Positions 41,053 through 51,894 are shown, numbered from the stretch's first letter. The stretch is 64,000 nucleotides of DNA from Trichomonas vaginalis G3 (GCF_026262505.1 NW_026529174.1:124001-188000); one strand, 5' to 3'. Notes: generated from the sequence alone by a model not told the origin. Numbers and translations: made by a program.

Positions 41053-41343
41053 ATGACTCAGACAAGCCCTACGGACAAGACCCAAGGGGTCATAGATGTT
41101 GAAGCATTGAAGAAAGAAATTCGTGAGCAAATTTTATCCGAACTGAAGGAACAAAAACAAGAACAAAAGCCAGAGAGACCAAAGAGAAAACTTAGTGAAA
41201 AACAACTTGCTGCATTAGCTGCTGGAAGACAAAAGAACCCACGTTTGCTGGCGAAAAAGCTAGAGAAGAAGCTGAAGCAAAAGCTAAAGAAGCTGAAGCA
41301 AAGAAAGAGTAAATGGTTTATTTTTATCGAATTAAATGTATAG
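41053..41343 (+). CDS. Lys/Glu-rich helical protein (about 96 aa)
   Basis: The start is ATG at 41053 (MTQTSPTDKT). Most of the protein is charged helix (ALKKEIREQILSELKEQKQ), with a LSEKQLAALAAGRQKN motif found in many viral and Maverick small proteins. After about residue 68 the frame reads basic KLKQKLKKLKQ to 41343. The alternative frame reads AREEAEAKAKEAEA and stops at 41311, just before the next gene's promoter-like stretch, so a frameshift is possible. Role unknown, perhaps nucleic-acid binding. Confidence 0.5.
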   Translation: MTQTSPTDKTQGVIDVEALKKEIREQILSELKEQKQEQKPERPKRKLSEKQLAALAAGRQKNPRLLAKKLEKKLKQKLKKLKQRKSKWFIFIELNV

Positions 41344-42193
41344 ACAAATACCTTTATCTGTTGCGTTCAGTAGTGAAAACCCTGACGTCAAAATAAAGGG
41401 GAACAGAGTAACGTTTAAGTTTCCAACAGACTGGATTGTGAACATAAATGAAGAGAAGTACATTGGCATAACATCTATGTATATAACACGTGCTTTCAGA
41501 AAGGTTGACTTTATACTTCAAGTCGAGATAGAAAATGACGAACAGTCTTTAAGCGCCCAAAACATTCACATATACAAATACTTTAAAGACGATACAACAT
41601 TGCAACAATGTATGATTTCATTTAATGAGATGTTCGAGAAAAAGTTCAACATTGAAGTACAAACTTTACAGCCTTTACGTGAGTTTCTTGCACAACTGAA
41701 AGAAGAAGGTAGTCAGCCACAACTTATAGACTTTCATTATGAATTTAATGAAAATGAAGATGGAACACATGACTGTCAGTTTGTTGTATTCTCACCATTC
41801 AATGAAGTCGCTAAAGAGAAAGAAAATCCATTACGTATAAGATTTCAAATCTCTGAACCAAGTGATGATTTCAAGAATGTTTTCAATTATGATGCAATGC
41901 TTCCGAGGAAAAATGAATTTTCAAAGATTGTAACACCTGGCATTTGGGATAGAAAGCAAGCTATATTATATTCAAACTTAAGTAAGGGAGTTGAAAATGA
42001 GTTCATTGGTCATACAAGAACTTCACCACTTCCTAACCCTAAATACTATAAATTAACTGGCTTCAATCGTGAGTTTTGGATAGACATGTTCTCCACTCAT
42101 GACCATAACTGCCCAGTGTTCTTACCTCCAGACCATAAGGACTGTCTCTACATTGAAGCACAACTCTTAAACTCTACAATAGCTGTATTGTAA
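41336..42193 (+). CDS. Beta-rich structural-type protein (285 aa), paralogue of 57751-58632
   Basis: Both this and 57751-58632 begin with an F(K)FP..W or YEYPRHW segment, followed by strands (KYIGITSMYITRAF here). Both end with a similar PKYYKLTGF...V(F)LP(P)DHKD pattern. A repeated beta-rich protein of this size beside capsid genes suggests a penton-like or other minor capsid protein. That is inference. The frame is intact and starts after a TTATTTTTATCGAATTAAATG-like context. The HNH gene follows 50 bp downstream. Confidence 0.55.
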   Translation: MYRQIPLSVAFSSENPDVKIKGNRVTFKFPTDWIVNINEEKYIGITSMYITRAFRKVDFILQVEIENDEQSLSAQNIHIYKYFKDDTTLQQCMISFNEMFEKKFNIEVQTLQPLREFLAQLKEEGSQPQLIDFHYEFNENEDGTHDCQFVVFSPFNEVAKEKENPLRIRFQISEPSDDFKNVFNYDAMLPRKNEFSKIVTPGIWDRKQAILYSNLSKGVENEFIGHTRTSPLPNPKYYKLTGFNREFWIDMFSTHDHNCPVFLPPDHKDCLYIEAQLLNSTIAVL

Positions 42194-42243
42194 AATCTAC
42201 GCTAGTTTTATTTTTTCTGAAAATTTTTATTTGAGTGAAAGGC

Positions 42244-42810
42244 ATGGAAGGTGAAGGACATTGGCAAACACTCGAACATGACAATGACTATGAAATCTTT
42301 TCAGAGTACCCTTATCCAATTAGACGTATAAGCAATAAAAGAGTTGTTAGTGAGTTTGACCAAGGAGATGGTTATATTTGTGTAAATTTAAACAAACACA
42401 AGCTGATGAAACATAGAATAGTTGCAGAAACTTTCATTCCGAACCCTGAAGGACTTCGTGAAGTAGACCATATAAACAGAGACAGAGGAGACTTTCATAT
42501 CTCGAACTTAAGATGGACGACAAGAAGAGAAAACATGAGAAATATTTCTGGTTCAAATGGCTATTGGTTTGACATTGTTGACTCTCTTCCTGAAGACGCT
42601 GTTGAAATTATACAATACTCATATCACACGTTAGAGAACTACTACTATGTCCCAAGTGAAGATGCCTTTTACTATTTCATGGGAACTCAATACAGACGAA
42701 TGAATGTCTTAAGACAGTATAACAAAGATTATATAAACATTACAGATGTAGAAGGAAGAAGAACAAAGCTGTCTATTGCAAAGTTTAAGAGAGACAATGG
42801 TTATACATAA
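42244..42810 (+). CDS. HNH homing-type endonuclease (188 aa)
   Basis: The N-terminus resembles NUMOD4 (YEIFSEYPYPIRRISN). The HNH core follows: KHRIVAETFIPNP, VDHINRDRGD and NLRWTTRRENM, with His and Asn of the metal site visible. The C-terminal 65 residues (VEIIQYSYHTLENYYYVP...) are the same domain as the terminal-repeat genes at 37718 and 59542. The start is the ATG at 42244. Such enzymes cut specific DNA sites and spread themselves. It stands alone between structural and polymerase genes and looks intact. Confidence 0.8.
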   Translation: MEGEGHWQTLEHDNDYEIFSEYPYPIRRISNKRVVSEFDQGDGYICVNLNKHKLMKHRIVAETFIPNPEGLREVDHINRDRGDFHISNLRWTTRRENMRNISGSNGYWFDIVDSLPEDAVEIIQYSYHTLENYYYVPSEDAFYYFMGTQYRRMNVLRQYNKDYINITDVEGRRTKLSIAKFKRDNGYT

Positions 42811-42916
42811 ATGACAAAAATATATGACCTCATTATTTTTATCACGAATGACCTCATTGCTGACAAAAATAAATGACCTCAGAACTTCAACTTACGAATA
42901 AAGCTTGTTTTAGTCG
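42811..42916. other. Short intergenic stretch with AATGACCTCA repeats
   Basis: Three copies of the core ATGACCTCA lie between the HNH gene and the 3-prime end of the polymerase gene (near 42826, 42849 and 42872). No gene. Confidence 0.4.
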
Positions 42917-45900
42917 TTATTGAGAAGTTAAACTTTTCTCAAAGCAAGGTGTAGCAGACTTACATAAGTCAAATCCAATCTCTTGACCGTCATAAAGTGC
43001 TTTGTAAAGTTTCATTAAACTGAACTCAGAGTCTTTGTCATATGTTCCAACAGGTATGTGAATGTTCTTATCTTCATTGTAATAGCATTGTATAGCTTCA
43101 GGAAACATTTCATTTGCTGTTAAAGCAAGGACGTCTTGTTTGACACCTTTGCAACGTGCATGGAATGCAACTTCATTTAAATCGTTAGTGAGTAAGTCTA
43201 TGTAGGTCTTCTTTCCACAAAATATTGACTTGTATGCTAAACTTTGTTTTCCAGGTGTTATTTCTGCGAAGTCAGAATGAAATTGACCAAGGTTCTTTCC
43301 TATAAGTTCGCGACCGTATCTCTTCTTAAACTCTGCTGCAAGCTTTGGTATGTCTTCATTGAAAATATGCATGCTATCACAGTCCTGGTAAAATATTTGA
43401 AGTCCCATATCTTCAGCAGTACAGAATACTTCATTCATAATACGTTTCGACATAGATAAGATATTAACACCAAGTGGACAGAAGTTAAAGTGTCTGCAAA
43501 TGCTTTTCGTTAGCTTGAAAATAGTTTTATCTGAACCATCCAAACCTTCGAACTTCACTATATGGTTGTAGTTTCTGATGGCATATCTTATAGCATCTTT
43601 GTCATTTACTATGGTTATTTTTGACTCAATAGGAGATAGAATAGTTTTGCCATAAATACTGTTCAGAATGAGCTTTATATTTTCTTGCAAAGGATTTCCT
43701 TCTTTCTTATATTTTAACCTTAACTCAAACAACTTCTTTACTTCATCTCTTATTCTAATATCTCTGTTTCCATCGTAATAGTATCCTTGCAACACTTCAC
43801 ATTTGACACCTTGATATTTTATGAGGTCTTGTAATGTTATATGGTCAACATACATTAAACAGCAAGTGTTTGAACTTCTGGGAACGTTAAGTTCTGGATT
43901 TAGTTCAGGGTCACAAACTATTAAAGGAAAGTGTCTATGTATTCCAATCTCTGTTATCTTAATGAGAACAAAGAAGCCAGACATAAACTTTTCACCAATG
44001 GGTTCCTTTTGGTCGTCATCGAATAAATGTCTCATGAGATACTCTGTGCTTAACATTTCTTTCTTCATAACCTTTGGAATACCTTCTAAAGTATAAAGTC
44101 TTGCTATAGCTGATGGATATAATGAAACAGCGTCGAAATCAGCAATGAGTTTTTTTACTCTTTTGTTTCATGTTATCTGACAACATACATCTTCCACCTT
44201 GAATGCATCTCGAAATAAATTCTCTTGGTTTATTTGAGAGGTCATATAAATTTCCATTCGGGAAGTACACTCTGTTCTCAAATAATTTGTTAGCAATTGA
44301 ACAAATACTAACGTAGTCATAAACGTTTAAATCAAATTCTTTCAATATGTCATTGCGGAACTTAACAAAACCTTCTCTTAAAATTCTTACATCTTGTTTG
44401 CAATAAAATGTGCTATACTTTTCTAAGTCGAAGTGGTTTTCATCTATTCTGCAACCTTTGATGGAATCTATGTTTTTCATGAACGTATCGCATCCGGATA
44501 AACTTACATGCTTCAGAAATGACACCAGTTCTGTTGTCATTTGCTAACAAAACACTGCTGTAGTAGTTGTATGGAAATACTTCTTTCGGTCCTGTTTGTA
44601 AGTTAAACATAGCAGGAAATAGTTTAAGCTTCTTATTTATAACACTGTAAGAGTCTTTTATAATAATTGCCCTTCCTTTATATAAGCCAGTTATTTGCAT
44701 TGTTCGTGAACCTTTAATGATGGGAGTTCCTTTCACTTCTGTCATGTGTCTTAAGATTTTATATCATAACTGAGGTTATGGAAATATATTAAACTCTTGT
44801 CAGGAAGTCGCTCCAAAAATTCTGTTGCACAGTTCTGACCCCAAATGCTTTCACTCACTGAACCATCTTCACTGTCATAACAGATGTTAAAAGCTTTATG
44901 AAAGCCATCGTACTACACTCAAAGTCAGCAAAGAAAACGTGCTCAGGAATGAACTTGCACTTATTTTTATTTACTTCTTTTGACTCGGCTTTCTTCTTCA
45001 GTTGTACACAATACTTTGGAGCATATGTCAAATCTTTAAATGGTGCAAGGTTCTGTTTATATAAGTCAGTCGTATATGTGAAAAGTTCTCCATAAGAAAT
45101 AGGTTCGAAATATTTGCACTCCCACAATGTTTTCATAACATCCCATAACGGTGTTGTTCTATCATAACGAACTACATATTTTCTCTCTCTTTGTATAAAT
45201 CTTCATCTGTTTCTCAATGTTCATTCCACCACACTCCTTCAAGATTTCTATATAGTTGCGAATGAAATATGTTGTCATTGGTAATCTTTCGTTTAGCATG
45301 TAGTGGTCTTCAACAAGAAGTAAGTCAATAGTTCGAACAGTTTTACATTCTTTTGGTATGTATCTCTTTATTTCATTATGTCTTGAGTCATTGAAATAAC
45401 CAATGGTAACATTAAATGCTATACCTGTTGCGTCAGAAATTTCTTGTACTTTACTTTGAGGAAAGTCTCTAACACGAATGACTTCTCTCATGTGGTCAAT
45501 AGTTCTCATCTACTCCAGCCTGAATGCAAGCATAAACGAAACAATTGTCTTCTGTCATAAGTGTTGCAGTTCTTTTGTTCAGTTCATTGAAGATTTGGTA
45601 GCGTTCAAGATTTATAGGTAATGTGCAAAGATACTTCCAGAACTGACCGCTTCTCTTCTTATAAAACTTCTTTTCACCATTATCTTTCCAAAAGCTTTCT
45701 ATAAGTGCTGGGTTTCCTGTTTGCTTAAGAGCTTCCAAAATGGCTTTCTGGTCATTTGTCAGTGTGCTTTCATCTCTATATGGTCTCTTTTTTGGTTTGC
45801 CTTTCTTTACATCTGACATCGTTAAGCCTTCATATTCTGTTAAATCATACATCTTTATTTCAGTAAGATTCTTTATGTTTGTCAAGAAGAAGTCATAGTG

Positions 45901-46715
45901 CATTTCAACAATACCTGCAGCATTTGCTTCTATCTCTGATATAAAGTTCTCCTTCAAGAGCTGATGTAGTAATGTTCCAATATTATTGAGGTTTAACGTA
46001 GAACATTCATACTTTCCACCAAGTTTATAACATACCATCCATCTCTGTTGTGAGTTTATTTTAATTTTCTCTAAGAGTCTCATGAAAACCTTACCGAAAT
46101 GTTTGTGTAAGTAGTCTCTGTTTGGTTCATCTAAAGCTTCGATGTTAAAGTCAATGAGTCTATTGCCTGACTTCACATTTCTCTTCCTATTCTCTTCATC
46201 TTTCTTTAACCATCTCTCACCTTCTTTTGGTTTGTCGTCAATGGAACGAATGACATCGTTAGCTTTGCGAACTTGTTCTATAGCACTTTTAAACATCTCT
46301 CTTCTCTGTTGTTTCAGTGTGTCGTCTCTTCTTCTTGTTTCACCAACGTTTGAGTTCGTAAGTTCAAACATCTCTTGACGAACGTCATGAGAAAGAGCTT
46401 TACGAGTATGACCAACGTTCGCATTTGTTATGTCAAACATTTCTCTTCTTACTTCATGAGGTACTGAACGTCTATGATATAATAGTCAATAGCAACGTCA
46501 TTTAAAGGAAATGCTCTTGCATGGACTTCGTCCTCGCCGCGTTGCGGCTTTATGAACTCATGAATTCTATCATAACTTATTGCACCATTATAGTCATTGA
46601 GGATATCAGCGAGTGCTTTTTTGTTTGTTGCGTAATGCTTTGCAACATCTATATTAGCTTCTGTAAGAAGTTGTTTTATTTCCGAGTGTTCTAACTTAGA
46701 CAACTTCCGATACAT
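42917..46715 (-). pseudogene. Type B family-B DNA polymerase, multiply frameshifted
   Basis: The open pieces, in order, are 46449-46715, 45496-46440, 45162-45509, 44855-45136, 44440-44745, 44139-44540 and 42917-44068; each junction changes frame. Exo I FFADFECST (near 44920), Exo II FHNLSYDIKIL, Exo III YCKQDVRIL (near 44395), IQGG, motif A DFDAVSLYPS (near 44125), motif B LNSIYGKT and motif C YQDCDSMH (near 43385) are all present. The N-terminus has a SAP/HeH-like part related to 11632-12741 and repeated (M)F..TN.NVG.TR units. With six or more breaks it cannot make an enzyme. Confidence 0.85.
46523..46548 (-). repeat. Double hairpin 2 (26 nt), inside a reading frame
   Basis: On the plus strand: GGAC-TTC-GTCC, TC, GCCGC-GTT-GCGGC. 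Within the reverse-strand frame 46449-46715 it reads PQRGEDEVHA, closely like the peptide of double hairpin 6. Confidence 0.8.
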
Positions 46716-46804
46716 CTTTAGTAGGAAATAAAAAAATATTTTTTGAAAAAATTAGATTAGATTTTTTAAGTTATTTTTCAAAATAATTTAATATTTTTAT
46801 TTTA

Positions 46805-47278
46805 ATGAAACACATGCAAGATTGCAAGTTCTTTTCATACAATGCTCTCGCTACTGCCATCAAGAATGAGTTCAATGGTGCTGCAAACGTTAATGTTATC
46901 TTTAACAAGAAGTTTGTGAAAGAATCTAAGTTTGGTCAGTATGTCAGACCATTAGCTATCGTCATTGACCGCAAACGTTATACTTCACAAGAGTTAGCAG
47001 TAGTTTTGAAACAAAAGAGTTTCTTCGTGAATGTCAAAGATACTCATTATACTGTCATAAAGAACTCTAACATTGACTTCTTCAGTATTGCTTTAAATCT
47101 TTCCGAACAGAAAGAATATAAGAAAGGTGAAACAAATGTGAAATATTATCCTTCATCTCTGAAGACAATAACGAACAAAGATGTTATACAGAAATTCTTA
47201 CCAAAGGTTGAAGAAGCTTCTATTGACATTGACGAAGGAAGTGAAATGGTTGAAGAAATTGACCCTGACGTTATTTAA
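46805..47278 (+). CDS. Type B protein of unknown role (157 aa)
   Basis: It is intact, with an alternating strand/helix pattern. It contains VKYYPSSLKTI and an acidic tail (DIDEGSEMVEEIDPD). The layout resembles type A 32876-33349, so the two may be distant relatives. It starts after TATTTTTATTTTAATG, diverging from the polymerase gene. No catalytic motif is visible. Position next to the polymerase suggests a replication-linked role, which is only an inference. Confidence 0.5.
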   Translation: MKHMQDCKFFSYNALATAIKNEFNGAANVNVIFNKKFVKESKFGQYVRPLAIVIDRKRYTSQELAVVLKQKSFFVNVKDTHYTVIKNSNIDFFSIALNLSEQKEYKKGETNVKYYPSSLKTITNKDVIQKFLPKVEEASIDIDEGSEMVEEIDPDVI

Positions 47279-47308
47279 GCAAAAATATATTTTTGGTTAG
47301 TCTTCATA

Positions 47309-47512
47309 TCAATATTTTACAACAATTCCCCAATGTATAAACTTTTCATACGCTTTTTCATAAGCTTTATATACCTTCAGAAATTTTGCATAATCTTTAG
47401 AAGCATTTAGATATTGTTTAAATGCTTTGTATATCTTCAGAAATTTTGCATAATCTTTTACATGTTGTTCGTTCTCTTCTTCTGTCATGAGTTCCGAATA
47501 TTCTAAATTCAT
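47309..47512 (-). CDS. Small protein with two KDYAKFLK repeats (67 aa)
   Basis: The 67-residue product has two similar helical units (KDYAKFLKIYKAF and KDYAKFLKVYKAY), with an acidic N-terminus. The DNA repeat is visible at about 47350 and 47395. It starts after a CATATGAAAGAACATG context. No known family. It may be a real small gene or a fragment, and moderate doubt remains. Confidence 0.4.
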   Translation of the reverse strand: MNLEYSELMTEEENEQHVKDYAKFLKIYKAFKQYLNASKDYAKFLKVYKAYEKAYEKFIHWGIVVKY

Positions 47513-47576
47513 GTTCTTTCATATGAGATAAAATTTATAAAAAAAATAAAATTAGCGTAGATTTTTTTATTCTTCC

Positions 47577-48364
47577 TCTTTGAAGTTATCGAAATATTCT
47601 GTTATTTTTTCCTTCAGTAATGTTAAGCCTTCTTTGAATGTAAGTATTGTGCAACCTTTGATGTCATAGTGTGTTTGAGGTAACGTATCTTGACTATTTG
47701 TTTCACATCTTCATTCTGAGTCATTGAAATCGGTAAGTTTTCGCGATAGAACCAATTTCTGTCAGATTTGTAAATCTTAGCAAGGTCGTAAAAGCTTTAT
47801 TGTTTCTTCTGATAAATGCAACATAACCATGTACTGTCTTCTTCTTTCTCCAACTCTTCAGTATAAATCATATACTTATAGTTCTTTTCCTTTCCTTTTG
47901 GTACCGAACGTGGTATTCTTTTCTGAATGCTTTTGTCTTTTGCTTCAAGCTTGTTTTCCATCTCTTCACGTTCTGCTTTATATAGTTCATCTAACATCAT
48001 GAAAATATAACAAGCATAACGAGGTGAAGCCACATTGCTACAGCATTTACTAAAAGTCTATGAATATAATAACCTTTCAACCAGGAGCCAAATTCTTGCG
48101 ATTTTCGTACGGAATCTCTTCTCTCGGTTTTCCGAGGGAAGCAATCATATGAGGAAATTCTTCTAAAAGTTCTTTTGTCTGTTGTTTTCAAACCAATGAT
48201 ATGCTTGCTTTGTAGAACGAAGAGCATTCATTATACTTGCATTTGGTACATATCGTCTTTGACGAACGAATGAGACGTAACTGTTTGTTATACTGTATGT
48301 ACTCGTATTCTTCATTTATAGCTTCATGGACTATAACTGTTGTTGTGTTCTCTGATGTTGACAT
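47577..48364 (-). pseudogene. KilA-N domain protein, frameshifted
   Basis: Pieces: 48188-48364 (start ATG 48364, MSTSENTTTV), 47997-48227, 47797-48033, and a tail to a stop at 47577. The KilA-N features are an N-terminal strand/helix region, a Cys-containing insert, then GYYIHRLLVNAVAMW followed in the next frame by ASPRYACYIFMMLDEL. A C-terminal part rich in Lys/Glu follows. KilA-N proteins bind DNA in many large DNA viruses and phages. At least three frame changes make this copy dead. The intact relative is 49842-50504. Confidence 0.7.
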
Positions 48365-48382
48365 TACTGTCTTTACATACAA

Positions 48383-48703
48383 AATAAAAAAATAAATAAA
48401 AATAAAATAACTTTATTTTTCTAACTAATGAAATTCATTATTTTTGTGCTGAATTCAGCAAAAATAATTTTTAGGGTAGATGGTTATATCTAACCTCATT
48501 TCTACACTCATTTCTACCCTCATTATTTATAACCGTTTTACATGGTAAACGTTATTTTTTTAAATTTTGTGAAAATCAACGGTTTGACACGTGCCCTAAA
48601 AATTATTTTACTCAGAAATTTGTTGCTGAATTCAATAAAAATAATGTTTAGGGTAGATGGTTAGATCTAACCCGATATCTACCCTCATTTCTACCACAGT
48701 TAT
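48383..48703. promoter_or_regulatory. Two GGTTAGATCTAACC-type cassettes between genes
   Basis: Cassettes lie at about 48472-48525 (palindrome partly mutated to GGTTATATCTAACC) and 48652-48695 (perfect GGTTAGATCTAACC). Each is flanked by GGGTAGA/TCTACCC arms. A duplicated block ATTTATAACCGTTTTACATGGTAAACGTT surrounds them. No gene. The region looks like a duplicated regulatory or spacer unit. Confidence 0.55.
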
Positions 48704-49663
48704 TTATAACCGTTTTACATGGTAAACGTTATGAATTCGTGAGACTCTAAACAGTTTTGTAGCTTCTATTTCTTCGCTGAGGATATCAAAAATTTCTTCT
48801 TTTAGTACATCAAAAATTTTAAACGATACGAAAGTTTCTTTATACTTCTTCTTGACATCAGATAGAAGGAAATCGTCAGCAGTTGGATAGTTTTTGTTCA
48901 GAAATTCTAACATGTCCATTTTATCTTCTGCTGGTTTCTCTGCCTCCCTCTTTAAATCTGCATAGTCGTTTCTCATACGTTCTATCTGTTTTACTGAATA
49001 GTTATATTTCCTAATTGCTGCTTTACATTTAGAACATTGCGGATTCATTTTTGCGTTATATTCTGAAACCTTACCTGCTAAAACAACTAAGGCGTCAATG
49101 GTTTTCTTTAAATCTGAAGCAGTTGGTTTTATCTGTTCATTCCATACCTTACCTCTTCTATCTTTATCTCTTATCTGCCATACACATTTTGCAACTAATG
49201 AAACAAAGTTGTCGTATGTCTTAAACTCCCCAGATTTATATATGTCAGAGATGTTCTTATATACCATGTCGCAATCTTTGTCCATAACTTTATGGTTGCA
49301 ATGATATCCTAGAAACTCATAATTTACCTTTCGTATGAACTTCTTTATTTCTACTGAGTCAGTTGGTTTCACTTCTATTTCATCGAATTCAGGAATAGTG
49401 AGCTTTTGTTGTTGGATTTCAGGCAATTTGGGTAAATGGTCAATAATGTCCTGCATGTCATAAAGATATTCTTCATTTTCTTCATCCTGTGCGGTACAGT
49501 CTAAATTACTTGTTAAAAGTTCTTGCTTTATTCTTTGTATTTCTGTTTCGAAAGTAAATGAAGAAGGAATGAAGCTTTTCATCTCTACTAACATAGATGT
49601 TGGATTCATGACTAACGAGTTTGGTGCTGTTGTTTGAATTGTTGTTGTGCCGATTGTTGACAT
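48704..49663 (-). CDS. Type B protein with paired Cys motif (about 319 aa)
   Basis: The start is at the ATG at 49663 (MSTIGTTTIQ), because upstream codons read from TTG through the leader. The middle contains CNHKVMDKDCD and, later, CSKCKAAIRKY, which could bind zinc. Much of the rest is helical. The C-terminal 60 residues (SDVKKKYKETFVSFKIF...LFRVSRIHNVYHVKRL) look like a winged-helix-type region. The leader sequence is shared with the two KilA-N genes, so the three are probably co-regulated. Function unknown. Confidence 0.55.
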   Translation of the reverse strand: MSTIGTTTIQTTAPNSLVMNPTSMLVEMKSFIPSSFTFETEIQRIKQELLTSNLDCTAQDEENEEYLYDMQDIIDHLPKLPEIQQQKLTIPEFDEIEVKPTDSVEIKKFIRKVNYEFLGYHCNHKVMDKDCDMVYKNISDIYKSGEFKTYDNFVSLVAKCVWQIRDKDRRGKVWNEQIKPTASDLKKTIDALVVLAGKVSEYNAKMNPQCSKCKAAIRKYNYSVKQIERMRNDYADLKREAEKPAEDKMDMLEFLNKNYPTADDFLLSDVKKKYKETFVSFKIFDVLKEEIFDILSEEIEATKLFRVSRIHNVYHVKRL

Positions 49664-49747
49664 TTCTGTTCTTTTATACAAAATAAAAAAATAAATAAAA
49701 ATAAAACTAACTTTATTTTTTCTGTCTTAAGGAAATTCATGAAAATT

Positions 49748-49803
49748 CAAGAGGGTAGAAATGAGGGTAGAAATGAGGTTAGATCTAACCATCTACCCTA
49801 AAC
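49748..49803. promoter_or_regulatory. GGTTAGATCTAACC cassette
   Basis: GAGGGTAGAAATGAGGGTAG arms precede GGTTAGATCTAACC and then CATCTACCCT. It lies between the KilA-N gene (49842) and the leader of 48704-49663. Confidence 0.55.
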
Positions 49804-49841
49804 ATTATTTTTGGTGAATTCAATAAAAATAAATGGTTCAT

Positions 49842-50504
49842 TTACTCACAATATTTTTGTACAAAACGACCCCAAACTTTTAACTTCTTTTCTGCAGCTT
49901 CTAATGCTATCTTAGCGAGTTCATATTCTCTAAATTGTCTCTTTAAATCTTCTTGTTCCCATTGGTCTAGTTCGTATGGAGAATCTCTATAACCATAACA
50001 TATCTCACGTTCATGTTCTAATTGTTTTTCATGCATTTTTCTAACTTCTTCTTCAAACAAATATTTTGCATTCTCTACTGTATCTTCGAATTCTTCTTCA
50101 TCTAACTTCTCATGAACTTTCTTGTCTATGGAGTCCATAATTTTTCCAACTGCTATGCAATATTTTGGAGAAGCCCACATTGCTATATAGTTTATAAGTC
50201 TTGGGTCTACATACGTTCCTCTAACCTGTTTGATTTCATCAGGAATTCCTGCATGAATTTTGTATAAAAAGCAACCGCCGGAATTCGGACTGTTGCTATA
50301 TTCTTCACAAAACGCCTTATAATACTCTTCCCAGGACTTATTTTCCAACAACTTTCTAAAGTCTTTCCTAAACTGCTGACACATCTTTGTTGCATTAATG
50401 TAACCATCCTTGTCTCTACGTAAGACTTCAATACCGTTATAAGTGCCTTTTGTGAATGTTTCGCCATTATATTTGTTAGTGAATGTTTTTGCTTCGACTG
50501 ACAT
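49842..50504 (-). CDS. KilA-N domain protein (220 aa)
   Basis: The N-terminal KilA-N domain shows the usual order: TYNGIEVLRRDKDGYINATKMC, a helical part with LENKSWEEYYKAF, then VRGTYVDPRLINYIAMWASPKYC (about residues 110-132). The C-terminal 90 residues form a charged coiled coil (EEEFEDTVENAKYLFEEEV...). It is intact; the start is placed at ATG 50504 (MSVEAKTF). KilA-N proteins of large DNA viruses bind DNA and often control genes. The palindromic cassettes at both ends are possible sites. Confidence 0.8.
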   Translation of the reverse strand: MSVEAKTFTNKYNGETFTKGTYNGIEVLRRDKDGYINATKMCQQFRKDFRKLLENKSWEEYYKAFCEEYSNSPNSGGCFLYKIHAGIPDEIKQVRGTYVDPRLINYIAMWASPKYCIAVGKIMDSIDKKVHEKLDEEEFEDTVENAKYLFEEEVRKMHEKQLEHEREICYGYRDSPYELDQWEQEDLKRQFREYELAKIALEAAEKKLKVWGRFVQKYCE

Positions 50505-50590
50505 TTCTGTTCTTACATACAAAATAAAAAAATAAATAAAAATAAAACTAACTTTATTTTTTTGTCTTAAGGAAATTCATGAAAATTCAA

Positions 50591-50617
50591 GACCTTTGGG
50601 TCTCGCCGCTTAGCGGC
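50591..50617 (-). repeat. Double hairpin 3 (27 nt)
   Basis: On the plus strand: GACC-TTTG-GGTC, TC, GCCGC-TTA-GCGGC. Intergenic, upstream of the KilA-N gene and right beside a cassette at about 50618-50672. Confidence 0.8.
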
Positions 50618-50672
50618 TGAGGGTAGAAATGAGGGTAGAAATGAGGTTAGATCTAACCATCTACCCTAAACA
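50618..50672. promoter_or_regulatory. GGTTAGATCTAACC cassette
   Basis: This has the same arrangement as at 49748-49803, with the double hairpin 3 directly to its left and double hairpin 4 shortly to its right. Confidence 0.55.
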
Positions 50673-50686
50673 TTATTTTTGTTCAT

Positions 50687-50710
50687 GGCTATGCCCCGCC
50701 GCTTTGCGTC
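50687..50710 (-). repeat. Double hairpin 4 (24 nt)
   Basis: On the plus strand: GGC-TAT-GCC, CC, GCCGC-TTT-GCGTC (one mismatch in the second stem). Intergenic between the KilA-N gene and the integrase. Confidence 0.7.
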
Positions 50711-50789
50711 TTAATGTTAAAATAAATGGTACCATTAATGATATCATGACTGTTCTCGTTCATGTCTGATTTACATCTAATGAAAAAGT

Positions 50790-51875
50790 TTAGAAGAATT
50801 TTCTTATTCTTTCTGGCTTATTTTTATCTTTCCAGTACTCCCGCTCTAATGGTCCCAGATGAGTTGGTTTAGATTCTCTCAAGTTCTTAGATGGTATAAC
50901 ATCTTCAACGCCTCCTTCATATCTTACTTTATAAGTGTCATCGTTTATGTTGTAGCCAAGTATTTCAATAACCACTCCTCGCTTTGCTTCGTCAATGGTT
51001 TCAGCAAGTTTGCCATTACTACTTTCGACTAATTTATGTCGAGGGTAAAATGCAATGGAGTCGTCAGCAGCTTTTATAAGATATCCATTACCTTGCGTAG
51101 AGTCTACGATATAATAATTTCGACTTAACCTTAAACGTTTCTTTGTCAACGGTTTGTCGTCAAGAACTACACGAACTTTTGTACCAGGAATGAGGGTAAA
51201 TTGTGTTGAATTTCTGATATTTTGTGTTTGGCTTCGTTTCTTTTGTATATACTTTTCTTCTTGTTGTTGTGTCATTGAATTTGGTGTATGTCCTGTTGTA
51301 GAATGTGTTGAGGAATTATATACTTCGAGAAAATGTTTCATTGTTTCTTCGGTAAAGTCTCGCTCTTGATTTAAATCTCTGAGCGTTCTTATGAAGCGGT
51401 TTATGATGCCGAGTATGTTATGGTTATGGTCTTCAGTAGTGTAGTGAGTTATGTTATGCTTAATGAGAAAATCTGTGATTTCATTGCTGAGGTATGCACC
51501 GTCTTGGTCTGATGTTAAAGTACTTGGGTTATGTTCTGCTACAAACTTTTGTAAAACTCTTAACACTTCACGAGTTCCTTTATTCCTCATTGGATATGCA
51601 TATGCTTTACGAGTGTTAACATTTATGAAGATGAGGAATGGTTTATGTCCTCCTTTTCTGCTTTGAATGAGAGTGTCAAATTGGTATGCGTCAGGAGTGT
51701 TGGAGTAAATTGGTAAAAAGTAGTCGTAAGGGTTTATTTTTGTTTGATGTACAACATTTTTGTCAAAGAACTTTTTAACTTCAGCTCTGTTAGTAAATCC
51801 TCAACTCTTTGCAGCTTCATTGAACTTCTTAAATGACCTCCATGGATGTTGTTCGAATACTTCTTTCAAGCTCAT
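50790..51875 (-). pseudogene. Type B integrase with an early in-frame TGA
   Basis: The frame is open from ATG 51875 except for one TGA at 51801-51803 (codon 25). The core has Asp in AYQFDTLIQ and Asp in LTSDQDGAY. At the third position, 36 residues on, there is Asn in GIINRFIRTLRD where Asp or Glu is expected. The C-terminal chromodomain-like part is clear (VVIEILGYNINDDTYKVRYEGGVEDVIPSKNLR, split over about residues 310-345). Both the TGA and the Asn should inactivate it. It would have inserted element DNA into the genome. Confidence 0.8.
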
Positions 51876-51894
51876 TTATGTAAAAATAAAGATT

